Below, piece by piece: positions 33,599 through 42,134 of a stretch of 64,000 nt of DNA; the stretch's first letter is position 1, and the number at the start of each line of letters is the position of its first letter. Location: assembly GCA_029262195.1 (NCBI GenBank), contig JAJCZX010000010.1:131352-195351 (forward strand). The letters run 5' to 3'. Below the pieces are notes generated by a model, which was not told the DNA's origin, searched no databases, and saw only the letters and a list, made by a program, of their open reading frames with translations. A program made the translations under genes and the position numbers. This stretch comes from Gemmatimonadota bacterium. GTDB lineage: Bacteria; Gemmatimonadota; Gemmatimonadetes; Gemmatimonadales; GWC2-71-9.

Positions 33599-35410
33599 AT
33601 GGAACCAACTGATCAATCGCCGCCGCCTGAAACCGCCCCCTTATTGAAGTTTCGCTACTTGCTTGGAGTGGCGAGCCTGGCATCGGCCTCATTGTACGCG
33701 TGCAGCTCTACTCCAGTCGGCCCCCCGGTACCCACGGTGGCGACCGTGCTGGTGTCTCCAGGCGCAACGACCACCACCTCCATCGGGGAAACGGTACAAC
33801 TGTCTGCGGTTGCCAAGGAGAACAACGGGACGAACGTGCAGGGGCAGACTTTTACCTGGTCTTCTTCAAATACTGCGGTAGCGACGGTCAACAAATCGGG
33901 CCTGGTAACTGCTGTTACTGTTGGGTCTGCGACCATTAGCGCGGCTACAGCGGGAGTGTCCGGTAGCGCAGCTTTGACAGCCGAGCAGGTGGTTGCGTCT
34001 GTGGCGGTTACGTCGGGCGCAAATATGTTGAATGTCCTCGGCGCGACAGAACAACTGTCGGCGGGTTCATTCGATGCGCGGGGAAATGAAGTGCCCGGCA
34101 CCGCCTTTTCGTGGGCTTCTTCGGACGCTGCAGTTATTACGGTGGACGGCACCGGCCTGGTAACCGGCGTGTCAAACGGGACTGCAACTATCACGGCGAT
34201 GACTGCGGGTGTGTCCGGCGCCCTGACCATGAATATGCAACAGGTGGCCGGAAGCATTGTTGTGACGCCTGACTCGTCGACGCTCAACGCACTTGGCGAT
34301 ACACAACAATACGTGGCAGCGGCAACCGACTCCGCCGGTAACGACATCTCCGGTCTTTCCTTTGTCTGGGCCTCGTCTGACTCCTCGGTGGCGAGCGTGG
34401 ATGGGTCCGGGTTGGTTAGCGCTAGCTCGAATGGTTCGGCCACCATTTCCGCGACTTCGGGTCCGGCCAGCGCGTCCGCTAACGTGCTCATTGACCAGAT
34501 TCCGGTTGCGCTCACGCTGACGCCGAACCTCGACACTCTGGTTTCAATTGGGGAAACTCTTCAAATGGTGGCCGCCGTGCGGGATGCCAATGACAGCGTT
34601 ATTCCGGGTAACACATTTGGGTGGTCCACTGCAGACTCGACCGTGGCTACTGTTAGCAATACGGGACTTGTGACGGCCATCGTTGACGGGGCAACCACCA
34701 TCACCGCGACGAACGGAGGATCGTCCGCCCAGGCTGCCATTGAGGTGGAGCAAAGAGTCGATACGGTAATCGTTAGCTCTACGAGGGACAGCCTTATTAT
34801 CGTGGGCGATTCGTCCAGCTTCGGTGCCGTTGCTACTGACGCGTTGAGTAACGCGATGGCTGGAAAAACGTTCGTGTGGACAACCTCCAACGGCGCCGTC
34901 GCCACCGTGGACGCGGTCGGCAAGGTTACGGCGGTTGCTGGGGGAACGGCGACAATTTCCGCGACCACCGATGGCGTGTTGGGATCCGGGGATCTTTTCG
35001 TGAACCCTACGGTCGTCGCCAGACTTGATATGCCCGATTCTGCCGATGCGGCAGGGCAGGTAATGGCCGACCTTGTACTTCTGACTACCGGGACGGGCGC
35101 GTCGACAGGGGCCTTTGCAGCGACTCTTTCATGGGATCCGGCTGTTCTCACGTTCAACGCAGGTATCAATCCGAGCAACTTCGCCAGCTGGGTAGCGGAC
35201 AACGCCGCCGGAACGCTTCGAACCGTTGTAAGCGATCCTGCTGGAATGGTCGGGAACCTGTTGTCCCTTACCATAACCTTCGACGTTGTCGGGGCTGGAG
35301 GAAGCTCAACCTCCATGGCTGTCGGGATAGACCAACTCCTCGAATCGGGGACCTTCGCTGATTTTGCCACCGGCGCTGTCAGTCAAAATCATTCACTCAG
35401 CGTCCGTTAG
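33599..35410 (+). CDS. Surface lipoprotein with five Big2 repeats and a C-terminal cohesin-like domain
   Basis: This 603-residue protein has a signal peptide (LLGVASLASASLYACSS) with a lipobox-like LYAC. Five Big2 immunoglobulin-like repeats follow, each with phrases of the type FTWSSSNTAVATVN and GSATISAATAGVSGSA, reaching to about residue 470. The last 130 residues form a different beta-sandwich. Its ASTGAFAATLSWDPAVLTF, then LRTVVSDPAGMVGNLLSLTIT, resemble the start and middle of a type I cohesin domain. The next gene, 9 bases downstream, encodes a protease with a dockerin. Together they suggest an anchored scaffold that could hold the protease on the cell surface. The cohesin call is by pattern only. 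Confidence 0.82.
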   Translation: MEPTDQSPPPETAPLLKFRYLLGVASLASASLYACSSTPVGPPVPTVATVLVSPGATTTTSIGETVQLSAVAKENNGTNVQGQTFTWSSSNTAVATVNKSGLVTAVTVGSATISAATAGVSGSAALTAEQVVASVAVTSGANMLNVLGATEQLSAGSFDARGNEVPGTAFSWASSDAAVITVDGTGLVTGVSNGTATITAMTAGVSGALTMNMQQVAGSIVVTPDSSTLNALGDTQQYVAAATDSAGNDISGLSFVWASSDSSVASVDGSGLVSASSNGSATISATSGPASASANVLIDQIPVALTLTPNLDTLVSIGETLQMVAAVRDANDSVIPGNTFGWSTADSTVATVSNTGLVTAIVDGATTITATNGGSSAQAAIEVEQRVDTVIVSSTRDSLIIVGDSSSFGAVATDALSNAMAGKTFVWTTSNGAVATVDAVGKVTAVAGGTATISATTDGVLGSGDLFVNPTVVARLDMPDSADAAGQVMADLVLLTTGTGASTGAFAATLSWDPAVLTFNAGINPSNFASWVADNAAGTLRTVVSDPAGMVGNLLSLTITFDVVGAGGSSTSMAVGIDQLLESGTFADFATGAVSQNHSLSVR

Positions 35411-35419
35411 GTAAAGGTC

Positions 35420-37225
35420 ATGAAAAGATCTAACATTGGTGTTTCGTGTGTCTTGCTCGGGGGACTTTGGTTTGCCGCGCCGACAGCGGCGGCTCAAGAT
35501 GTTCTGGTGCAGGGGCGCGCCAATGGTGTTGCGGCGCCTCAGTGGGCGATTGAGCGCCTCCGCCAGGATCCAACCGCGTTCCGCTTTACGCGGGGTTGGA
35601 AACACAAGGTTGCGCGGATTCGTGAACGGCGCCAACAGGTGGCTCGATCTCTTGGTCCTTCCTACACCACTTCGGATATGGCTTCGATGGGAGCGGTCGT
35701 AACGGGCACTTACGGTGTTCCGGTCATCGCCGGGCTGTATAGCGACGCCACCGCCCCGCACACTCAGGCGACGTACCAGACGCGCCTGTTTGGTGACGGT
35801 GCTGGATCGGTTTCCCTCAGCGAGTATTACTCGGAAATTTCCCGTGGCGTCTTTACTATGACCGGTCAAGTGTCCAACTGGGTTGCACTCCCAAGCCTGA
35901 CAAGTTTCTATGAGCCTGATCCGATGGATCCCAATGATCGCTTCGGACGCACCGGGGAGTTCATTCGAGATGCCGTGATGGGCGCCGACGCTTCGGTCGA
36001 TTTCTCTCAATATGATAACGACGGCCTCGATGGTGTACCGAATTCCGGGGACGATGATGGGTTCGTTGATACGATCGCTCTCATTTATCCCTCGGAAGCG
36101 AAAAGTTGCGGTGGTGTGGGACCGGGGATATGGCCGCACCGATGGGTTTATTCTGGTTGGGGTCTGGGTACGCTGTCTACCAACGATGCCTCAGCAAACG
36201 GAGGGTTTGTCCAGATTGCGGATTACATAATTCAATCCGGCCTGGCATGCTTTGGAGGTGGGATAATGGCCAGCGGCACTATTGCTCATGAGATGGGCCA
36301 CGCCCTGGGTCTGCCGGATCTGTATGATACGAATACCAATGACGGTACCGATTCGGAAGGAATCGGTGAATGGGGGCTAATGGGTTCGGGGAATCACAAC
36401 GAACAGAACTCTCCGGCCCATATGAGTGCATGGTCGAAAGATTTCCTCGGCTGGGCCAACGTCACGACGGTGGCGGCCAATCAAAACGGCGTTTCGCTTC
36501 AATCCATCCAAACAACGGGGGATGTGCTGCGAGTAGATGTGCCCATGACAAACGAATACTTCCTTCTTTCGAACCGGCAGGCGACCGGCTCTGATGTTTT
36601 TCTGCACGAACCGGGTTTGTTGGTCTGGCACATCGACCCCGATGTCATTGCGGCAAAGGACGGTCCCAATACCGTCAACGCCGATCCCGCTCACAAGGGT
36701 GTCGATCTGGAAGAAGCTGATGGCGTGGCCGATATGGATGCGGGAAACAATCGCGGGGACGCGGGAGATTCTTTTCCGGGCACGAGCTCCGTTACGACGT
36801 TCGATGTGAATTCCAACCCGAATAGCCTGAACTACTCTGGAGCGCCCTCCGGCCTGGCGATCCGCAACATCACCAATATTGGGGGCGTCGTCGGGTTTGA
36901 TATTGCCATCGATGAATTGGCCACCTTCGTGTGGGGCGATGTGAACAACGATGCCGTTGTCGACGTTACGGATGTCGACATTATCTATCGGCACGCTCTG
37001 GGTTGGATGGGTGCCGATCCCGCATTGATACCCGCGGGTGACGTTGATTCCGATGGTGATGTGGATGTGGCCGACGGTTTCTTGACCCACAGTTACATAG
37101 GTGGGGTCAGTACTTCGGCCTATCGCGTGGGGGAGGTTGGGGCGGGCACTCCACCACCTCTTTCAGGAAGCCCCCCTTCGAATTCGCAACGTGGCGCAAC
37201 ATCGGTCGGGAGCAACCGGCGATGA
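35420..37225 (+). CDS. M6-family secreted metalloprotease with C-terminal dockerin domain
   Basis: This 601-residue protein has a signal peptide (GVSCVLLGGLWFAAPTAAAQ) and the zinc-protease motif HEMGH at 290-294, extended to the M6/immune-inhibitor-A form GTIAHEMGHALGLPDLYD with the downstream MGSG turn. The C-terminal 70 residues are a dockerin type I domain with two calcium-binding F-hand loops, DVNNDAVVDVTD (about 506-517) and DVDSDGDVDVAD (about 540-551). Dockerins bind cohesin domains. The protein encoded immediately upstream ends in a cohesin-like domain. The stop overlaps the next gene (ATGA). Substrates are unknown; M6 proteases usually degrade extracellular proteins. Confidence 0.9.
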   Translation: MKRSNIGVSCVLLGGLWFAAPTAAAQDVLVQGRANGVAAPQWAIERLRQDPTAFRFTRGWKHKVARIRERRQQVARSLGPSYTTSDMASMGAVVTGTYGVPVIAGLYSDATAPHTQATYQTRLFGDGAGSVSLSEYYSEISRGVFTMTGQVSNWVALPSLTSFYEPDPMDPNDRFGRTGEFIRDAVMGADASVDFSQYDNDGLDGVPNSGDDDGFVDTIALIYPSEAKSCGGVGPGIWPHRWVYSGWGLGTLSTNDASANGGFVQIADYIIQSGLACFGGGIMASGTIAHEMGHALGLPDLYDTNTNDGTDSEGIGEWGLMGSGNHNEQNSPAHMSAWSKDFLGWANVTTVAANQNGVSLQSIQTTGDVLRVDVPMTNEYFLLSNRQATGSDVFLHEPGLLVWHIDPDVIAAKDGPNTVNADPAHKGVDLEEADGVADMDAGNNRGDAGDSFPGTSSVTTFDVNSNPNSLNYSGAPSGLAIRNITNIGGVVGFDIAIDELATFVWGDVNNDAVVDVTDVDIIYRHALGWMGADPALIPAGDVDSDGDVDVADGFLTHSYIGGVSTSAYRVGEVGAGTPPPLSGSPPSNSQRGATSVGSNRR

Positions 37226-37683
37226 GGCGAGTTTCGACGAACGTGTTGATTGCCCTGAGTGCGGTGGGGCTATGGGTTGGTTGTTCTCGCTCAGGCCCCA
37301 ACGTCGGCGGATCGGGGTCGCCCGTTCCTGGCAATGTAATAATCGGACAGTGGCAGATCCGCAGCGCGGAGGGTCGTGGCCCGTCGTTGGTGATGTCGAT
37401 CGATTCAGTCGCGGGCGGTGTTTTGTTCGGTCACGTATTACGCTACATGTCCGGTGACATGGGACGGGGCCCCGGGTCGTTCCTCCCGTTCGAAGCCAGC
37501 GAAACGCCAGAGGGAAAAATTGAGATCACGATCCAGTGGGCGAATTCTCCGTCTCCCGCGACGGTCTTGACCCTTCAAAGAGACGAAGAGCGTATGCGGG
37601 TCAGTGGCTTTGAGTTGGGCGGCGATGATATGACCGCTGCGGGCGGGATTTGGACAGCCACCAGGGTTTCAACGGGCGGTTAG
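37222..37683 (+). CDS. Small secreted lipoprotein of unknown function
   Basis: This 153-residue protein begins with a signal peptide (TNVLIALSAVGLWVGCS) whose lipobox is WVGC. The mature part has alternating beta-strand-like sequence (VIIGQWQIRS, LVMSIDSVAGGVLFG) and no catalytic motif. It overlaps the protease gene by ATGA, so it is the third member of the operon with the Big2-cohesin protein and the M6 protease. It might be an accessory or inhibitor of the protease, which is inference from position. I do not recognise a family. Confidence 0.7.
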   Translation: MRRVSTNVLIALSAVGLWVGCSRSGPNVGGSGSPVPGNVIIGQWQIRSAEGRGPSLVMSIDSVAGGVLFGHVLRYMSGDMGRGPGSFLPFEASETPEGKIEITIQWANSPSPATVLTLQRDEERMRVSGFELGGDDMTAAGGIWTATRVSTGG

Positions 37684-37787
37684 TTGGCGGGTTTCCTTAC
37701 AATTCTTAGGGTTTCTTTTCCATAGCTTGGAACACTTTCTTTTATTTTGTTTAAGATTATATCAGGCACTTTCAAAGGTTGGCTTAA

Positions 37788-38114
37788 ATGGGACGTGGAG
37801 AGTATCTGGGGGAATTAGAGATTGTGGTGCTTTCAGCACTACTGCGAATCAAAAAACCTCCATACGGCATGGAGATATATGACGAAATAGTCCGCGTCAC
37901 TCGGCGGGAGTTGTCTGCACCGAGCGTCTACGTGACCCTCAAGCGACTGGAGGACAAAGGATTGCTTCAATCTCAATTGGGTGAAGTCCGGCCCGAACCC
38001 GGAGGTCGTGCGCGCAGGCTGTACTCAATAACGGAAACGGGGCGGGTCGCCCTCGATCGCTCGCGCCAATTATTCTCGGAAATGTTCGCCGGACTGCCGG
38101 AGAAGCTGGTCTAA
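37788..38114 (+). CDS. PadR-family transcriptional regulator (copy C)
   Basis: This 108-residue PadR protein has the core YLGELEIVVLSALLRIKK, then PPYGMEIYDEIVRVTRRELS and APSVYVTLKRLEDKGLLQSQ, and a basic wing (GGRARRLYSITETGR). The stop TAA overlaps the ATG of the permease by one base. The gap before it is AT-rich (TTAAGATTATATC near 37751-37763) and carries GAACACTTT at 37730-37738, the same 9-mer found upstream of both kinase-permease fusions. Confidence 0.92.
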   Translation: MGRGEYLGELEIVVLSALLRIKKPPYGMEIYDEIVRVTRRELSAPSVYVTLKRLEDKGLLQSQLGEVRPEPGGRARRLYSITETGRVALDRSRQLFSEMFAGLPEKLV

Positions 38115-40789
38115 TGAAGAGGCGGCCGGATGGGAGAGAAGGACAACTTCCCCCCCGATGGATTGAAGTGGTTATGGGTTGGAGTTTGCCTGTTGGTTTG
38201 CGCCATGAGGTTTTGGAGGATCTGGCTGAACGTTTTTCACAAATTTGCGCAGGGCTGGGTTATCGGGCTGCAATCTACTGGTACGGCGGGCAACTACTTC
38301 GAATGGCCCCAAAGCTATTGGTTGGAATCTTATCGGATTTCGCCGGACTACTCAGAGGAGGAGGATCATTGAACGCCTTTTTCAGCGACATTCGCTTTGC
38401 TTTTCGCAACTTCGTTCGCGCCCCTGTGTTTGCGGCTGTGGCAATCATTACTCTGGCCCTCGGCATTGGAGCCAACACGGCGATCTTTAGCATCGTAGAC
38501 GGAATCTTGCTTCGCCCGATGGAGTTTCCAAAGCCGACTCAGCTCGTGACCGTCTGGTCCGACTACACCGAGCGCAACGGACCGTTGCGTGAGTGGCTGT
38601 CTTATCCCAACTACGTGGACATGCGCGGCTCCGAACTGTTCGAAGAGCTGTCGATCTACGGGGGATGGCGGCCCACACTGACCGGGAGGGGTGCAGCGAG
38701 GCAATTGAATGGTGCTGCTGTTTCCGAAGGAATGTTTTCACGTGTTTTGAAGGTTTCCCCCATCGTCGGACGCGGTTTCACCCCCGAAGAAGACGTCCCC
38801 AACGGGCCCGCCGTGGCCCTTATTAGTCACAGCCTTTGGCAGTCTGAATTTTCACGAAACACGAACGTTGTCGGTGAGACGGTCACACTTGATGGGGCGC
38901 CTGTCACTATCATCGGCGTCATGCCCGCAGGCTTCACACCTCCGTTTTTTGCCAGGTCTGAGATTTGGACGCCGATGGGGTTGGATCTAGCCTCTTCCCC
39001 CGCCCGCGCGGCGGCGAACCTTCGGACTGTGGGGCGGCTCAGTAGCGGTGTTACCCTGGCGGGTGCCCAACTCGGGATGCGAGAGTTGGCTTCACGATTG
39101 GAGTCGGCATATCCGGAGGCAAACGAAGATGTTGGGATCGCTCTGTTTTCGTTGCACGACGACCTGGTGCGGGATGCAAAGGCCGGTCTCTGGTTGCTGT
39201 TGGGCGCGGTAATAGTCGTCTTGCTCATCGCATCCATCAACGTCGCCAATCTCATGTTGGCCCGGACAATGGCCCGGCGGTCCGAGATGGCTGTTAGGGC
39301 AGCTCTCGGCGCGGGGTCGGGGAGGATTGTCAAACAACTCCTAACTGAAGGTTGCGTTTTGGCCGCGGTTGGTGGGGTGTTGGGCGTTGTGCTGGGGCGC
39401 CAGGGTTTGAAAGTACTCGTCGGCCTCGCACCGGAAACAACTCCGTTGCTCGATCAGGTTGGTCTTGATGGGAGAGTGCTAGGCTTCGCCGCAGTCTCCA
39501 CCATCATTGTGTCAGTACTCTTCGGTCTGGTACCGGCTTTGAACGTGACGCGGGGGGATCTCAATGATCACCTGCGGGCCGGGCGTGTGGCCGACGTTGA
39601 CCAACATAGTCAACGGACAGGTCGCGTCCTGGTAGCCGGCCAGATTGCGTTAACTCTGGCTTTGCTGGTGGCTTCGAGCTTGTTGATTCAGACGCTCTCG
39701 GGACTGAGGTCGGTGGACACTGGTTTCAAAGCCGACGCTCGCATGGCTTTCAGATTTTTTCTTCCCACCGATTCGTATGATCGCGATGGCACGCGCGATT
39801 ATTTGATTCGCCTGGAGGACCATCTTGCTCGGATCCCCGGTGTGATTCGGATCGGTTCGGTAAGTGCGCTTCCGTTGTCCGGTCGGGACAGCGACACGGA
39901 CTTTATTGTTGAAGGTGATCCTCCACCAGCAGTAGGGGAGGTGCGTTCGGTATGGTTTCGATCGGTTACTCCGAATTATCTGAGTGCGATGGAAATCGCG
40001 GTAGTAAAGGGTAGAGGTTTCAGAGACACTGACGATCAGGAGGCTCCGATGGTCGCCCTGATAAACGAAGAAATGGCCGAACGTTACTTCGGTGATCGCG
40101 ATCCGATCGGGATGCGGATCAATGTTAACGATCCGGCCAATCCGGTTTGGCGGGAAATTGTTGGAGTGACCGAAAACATTAAGAATTTTGGTGTTCGCAA
40201 CGACAGCCGCTATGTGTTGCATATTCCCCACCGCCAGATCCCTTTTCGGTCCATGAACGTAGCATTACACACGAACAGGGAGGACCCGCTGAGCCTCTTG
40301 CCCGAAATACGGGCGACGATGGTTGATCTTGATCCTAATATCGCGGCTGCCGGGGCCCGGTCAATGTCTGATGCGCTGGAAGATTCATTTGGTGGGGATC
40401 GTTTTGTGACAGTTCTCTTGAGTTTGTTCTCAGGGCTATCGTTGTTGCTCTCGATGGTTGGGCTGTACGGGATCGTCAGCTATTCAGTGAGCCGCAGGCA
40501 GAGGGAAATGGGAGTGCGGATCGCCGTTGGCGCGTCAGCGCGGGAAATTCGCGGGTTGGTGGTGAACAATACGTTGAGACTGGTGTTTGTGGGTGCCGTT
40601 GCGGGCCTGGCGGCAAGTTTGGTTGGAGTGCGGTTTGTTGAAAGTCTCCTGTTTGGCGTGGGAAGATTCGATCTCCGGTCGTTTGTGTCGGCGGTCGGCA
40701 TTTTGGCCACGGTTTCAGTTGCGGCGGCTCTCGTTCCGGCTGTGCGAGCCTCGAGGGTTGATCCGGTTACGGTGCTCAAAGCGGAGTAG
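38114..40789 (+). CDS. ADOP-type orphan permease with N-terminal prefix (copy C)
   Basis: This 891-residue protein shares its first base with the last base of the PadR stop. A prefix of about 85 residues contains a helical segment (LRHEVLEDLAERFSQICAGL) and a hydrophobic stretch before the core. The core starts near residue 90 with the helix ALGIGANTAIFSIVDGILL. Two permease halves with MacB-like periplasmic domains follow; the second half has GLYGIVSYSVSRRQREMGVR and the tail VRASRVDPVTVLKAE. No ATPase is adjacent. It is one of four PadR-linked copies in the window. Confidence 0.9.
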   Translation: MKRRPDGREGQLPPRWIEVVMGWSLPVGLRHEVLEDLAERFSQICAGLGYRAAIYWYGGQLLRMAPKLLVGILSDFAGLLRGGGSLNAFFSDIRFAFRNFVRAPVFAAVAIITLALGIGANTAIFSIVDGILLRPMEFPKPTQLVTVWSDYTERNGPLREWLSYPNYVDMRGSELFEELSIYGGWRPTLTGRGAARQLNGAAVSEGMFSRVLKVSPIVGRGFTPEEDVPNGPAVALISHSLWQSEFSRNTNVVGETVTLDGAPVTIIGVMPAGFTPPFFARSEIWTPMGLDLASSPARAAANLRTVGRLSSGVTLAGAQLGMRELASRLESAYPEANEDVGIALFSLHDDLVRDAKAGLWLLLGAVIVVLLIASINVANLMLARTMARRSEMAVRAALGAGSGRIVKQLLTEGCVLAAVGGVLGVVLGRQGLKVLVGLAPETTPLLDQVGLDGRVLGFAAVSTIIVSVLFGLVPALNVTRGDLNDHLRAGRVADVDQHSQRTGRVLVAGQIALTLALLVASSLLIQTLSGLRSVDTGFKADARMAFRFFLPTDSYDRDGTRDYLIRLEDHLARIPGVIRIGSVSALPLSGRDSDTDFIVEGDPPPAVGEVRSVWFRSVTPNYLSAMEIAVVKGRGFRDTDDQEAPMVALINEEMAERYFGDRDPIGMRINVNDPANPVWREIVGVTENIKNFGVRNDSRYVLHIPHRQIPFRSMNVALHTNREDPLSLLPEIRATMVDLDPNIAAAGARSMSDALEDSFGGDRFVTVLLSLFSGLSLLLSMVGLYGIVSYSVSRRQREMGVRIAVGASAREIRGLVVNNTLRLVFVGAVAGLAASLVGVRFVESLLFGVGRFDLRSFVSAVGILATVSVAAALVPAVRASRVDPVTVLKAE

Positions 40790-40803
40790 CTGGGAAGTCA
40801 ACA

Positions 40804-40815
40804 GAAATCGATTTC
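40804..40815. promoter_or_regulatory. 12-bp palindrome upstream of the MarR gene
   Basis: GAAATCGATTTC is an exact 12-bp palindrome, 15 bases after the permease stop and upstream of the MarR promoter. It may be a second regulator site or a transcription end. It is unrelated in sequence to the MarR operator. Confidence 0.3.
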
Positions 40816-40856
40816 AAAATAGAAACTTCAAATTGTGGTTGCGTTTCAAATAATTA

Positions 40857-40872
40857 TGTTGTATATACAACA
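40857..40872. promoter_or_regulatory. Operator and -10 region of the MarR gene
   Basis: TGTTGTATATACAACA is a perfect 16-bp palindrome. Its centre, TATATA (40862-40867), lies 17 bases after TTGCGT (40839-40844), so it doubles as the -10 of a good promoter. A bound MarR dimer would block RNA polymerase. The predicted transcript starts about at the ATG at 40874, so the mRNA may be leaderless. The same half-sites (GTTGTA/TACAAC) recur at 41319-41338. Confidence 0.75.
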
Positions 40873-40873
40873 C

Positions 40874-41287
40874 ATGCGATCCTCAAAAGCGATAGCGAAT
40901 GAGATGGCTGAACATTGCCTTGCGTTGAAATTGCGGCGTGCAAGCAGGGTTTTGAGCCGAGCCTACGACGATGCGTTGCGGGAGCTTGAGGTCACCGCGA
41001 ATCAGCTGAACATGCTGGCTGCCATAGAAAAGATTGGCGATGCCCGGCAGGTAGATCTGGTGAAGGCCCTGGAGATGGAAAAATCTACAGTTAGCCGAAG
41101 TGTGAAACTGATGGAAGAGAATGGATGGCTTGAAGAAGTGTCTTACTCTGAGGGTCGCGGTGGATACAAACTCTCGCGAACGGGAAAAAAACTTCTGGCC
41201 GATGCCGCGCCCGTGTGGCGGGAAGTACAGGGTAAGGCGAAAGAGACGGCCGGGTTGGCGAGCCTGGGGGTGATTGTCAGGGGATGA
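40874..41287 (+). CDS. MarR-family transcriptional regulator
   Basis: I start at ATG 40874 (MRSSKAIANEM, 137 residues) because in-frame starts farther upstream lie within or before the promoter and operator. The winged helix is visible in LNMLAAIEKIGDARQVDLVK, EMEKSTVSRSVKLMEENGWL and the wing SEGRGGYKLSRTG. N-terminal and C-terminal helices form the dimer, as in MarR. MarR proteins bind symmetric operators and leave DNA on ligand binding or oxidation. The twin operators at its own promoter and before the membrane gene at 41350 point to auto-repression and control of that gene. Only one Cys (in EHCLAL) is present. Confidence 0.9.
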   Translation: MRSSKAIANEMAEHCLALKLRRASRVLSRAYDDALRELEVTANQLNMLAAIEKIGDARQVDLVKALEMEKSTVSRSVKLMEENGWLEEVSYSEGRGGYKLSRTGKKLLADAAPVWREVQGKAKETAGLASLGVIVRG

Positions 41288-41318
41288 TGGGATGAGGAGG
41301 GCGTTTTTATTTGAATCG

Positions 41319-41338
41319 TAAGTTGTATGTACAACTTA
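41319..41338. promoter_or_regulatory. Second MarR-type operator, before the membrane-protein gene
   Basis: TAAGTTGTATGTACAACTTA has 9-bp arms that are exact complements around a TG centre. The inner half-sites GTTGTA/TACAAC are identical to the operator at 40857-40872. It ends 12 bases before the ATG at 41350 and covers a TATGTA that sits where a -10 would be. This is strong evidence that the MarR protein controls the membrane gene. Confidence 0.75.
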
Positions 41339-41349
41339 AAGGGGTTGAG

Positions 41350-41961
41350 ATGTTTGGATCATACAGAAATTTTGCTGCTGCGACGCTGGTTCTGGGGACG
41401 TGGGGGGCCGTGGTCGTGGGTCTAGCAGCGCGAGGTGCCTATCATGCTCCGGCCGGAGGGCCTCCGGTTGTGTTGATAGGGTCGGTTGTCGTTCCGTTGG
41501 CCTTATTCTTGGTGAGTGTGGCCGCATTTCCGAGTTTTCGACGTCTCGTAGCGAATGCCGACCCGACTTTCGTCACATCGTTTCAAGCATGGCGCATTGT
41601 TGGAGGGGTTTTCCTGGTGGTAGCAGCATTTGGCGTTTTGCCATGGGAATTTGCGCTTCCAGCAGGACTTGGGGATGTCGCAGTGGGTACATTGGCGCCG
41701 TTTGTGGTGCAGGCGATGAGAAAACGCAGCCCGGGCTGGAAAAAGGTGTTTTACGGTTGGACAATACTTGGGTTGGTGGATTTTGTTGTCGCCATTGGGA
41801 CGGGCACCTTGATCCGAGTCGGGGTCCTGGCACAAGGCAACTCTGAAGCTGCCCGACTGATGGACGCAATGGACGCGATCCCCCTCGTGATCATCCCCGC
41901 GTTTTTCGTCCCGGTCTTCGCAATTGGGCATATCGCAGCGGTTATGCAAGTCAGAAGGTAG
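41350..41961 (+). CDS. Six-helix membrane protein under MarR control
   Basis: ATG 41350 is preceded by AAAGGGG, so I start there rather than at upstream TTG codons that lie in or before the operator. The 203-residue product has about six hydrophobic helices (for example AAATLVLGTWGAVVVGLAAR, VVLIGSVVVPLALFLVSVAA and GVFLVVAAFGVLPW) and basic loops. No transporter signature is recognisable. A MarR gene with a matching operator directly upstream suggests a role in export or stress response induced by a ligand of the regulator. I do not recognise a family. Confidence 0.75.
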   Translation: MFGSYRNFAAATLVLGTWGAVVVGLAARGAYHAPAGGPPVVLIGSVVVPLALFLVSVAAFPSFRRLVANADPTFVTSFQAWRIVGGVFLVVAAFGVLPWEFALPAGLGDVAVGTLAPFVVQAMRKRSPGWKKVFYGWTILGLVDFVVAIGTGTLIRVGVLAQGNSEAARLMDAMDAIPLVIIPAFFVPVFAIGHIAAVMQVRR

Positions 41962-42134
41962 AGGTTGGAAGCCAGAAAAACCGGCAAGTTTTCCTGTCTG
42001 CCCCGTTAAACAGCCCCCGTCAGCCATTTTGACCCGCCCTGTATGCCGTCCCATCTATCCCCATTGCGGTTCGGTGTGATTCGAGGGTAACATAGGTGCG
42101 AAAGGAAAGGCGCTGAAGCTGAAAAAGAGCCCGG

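Noticed and set aside
35393..36139. 248-residue minus-strand frame
   Set aside because: It lies antisense to the M6 protease, which has a signal peptide, HEMGH and dockerin.
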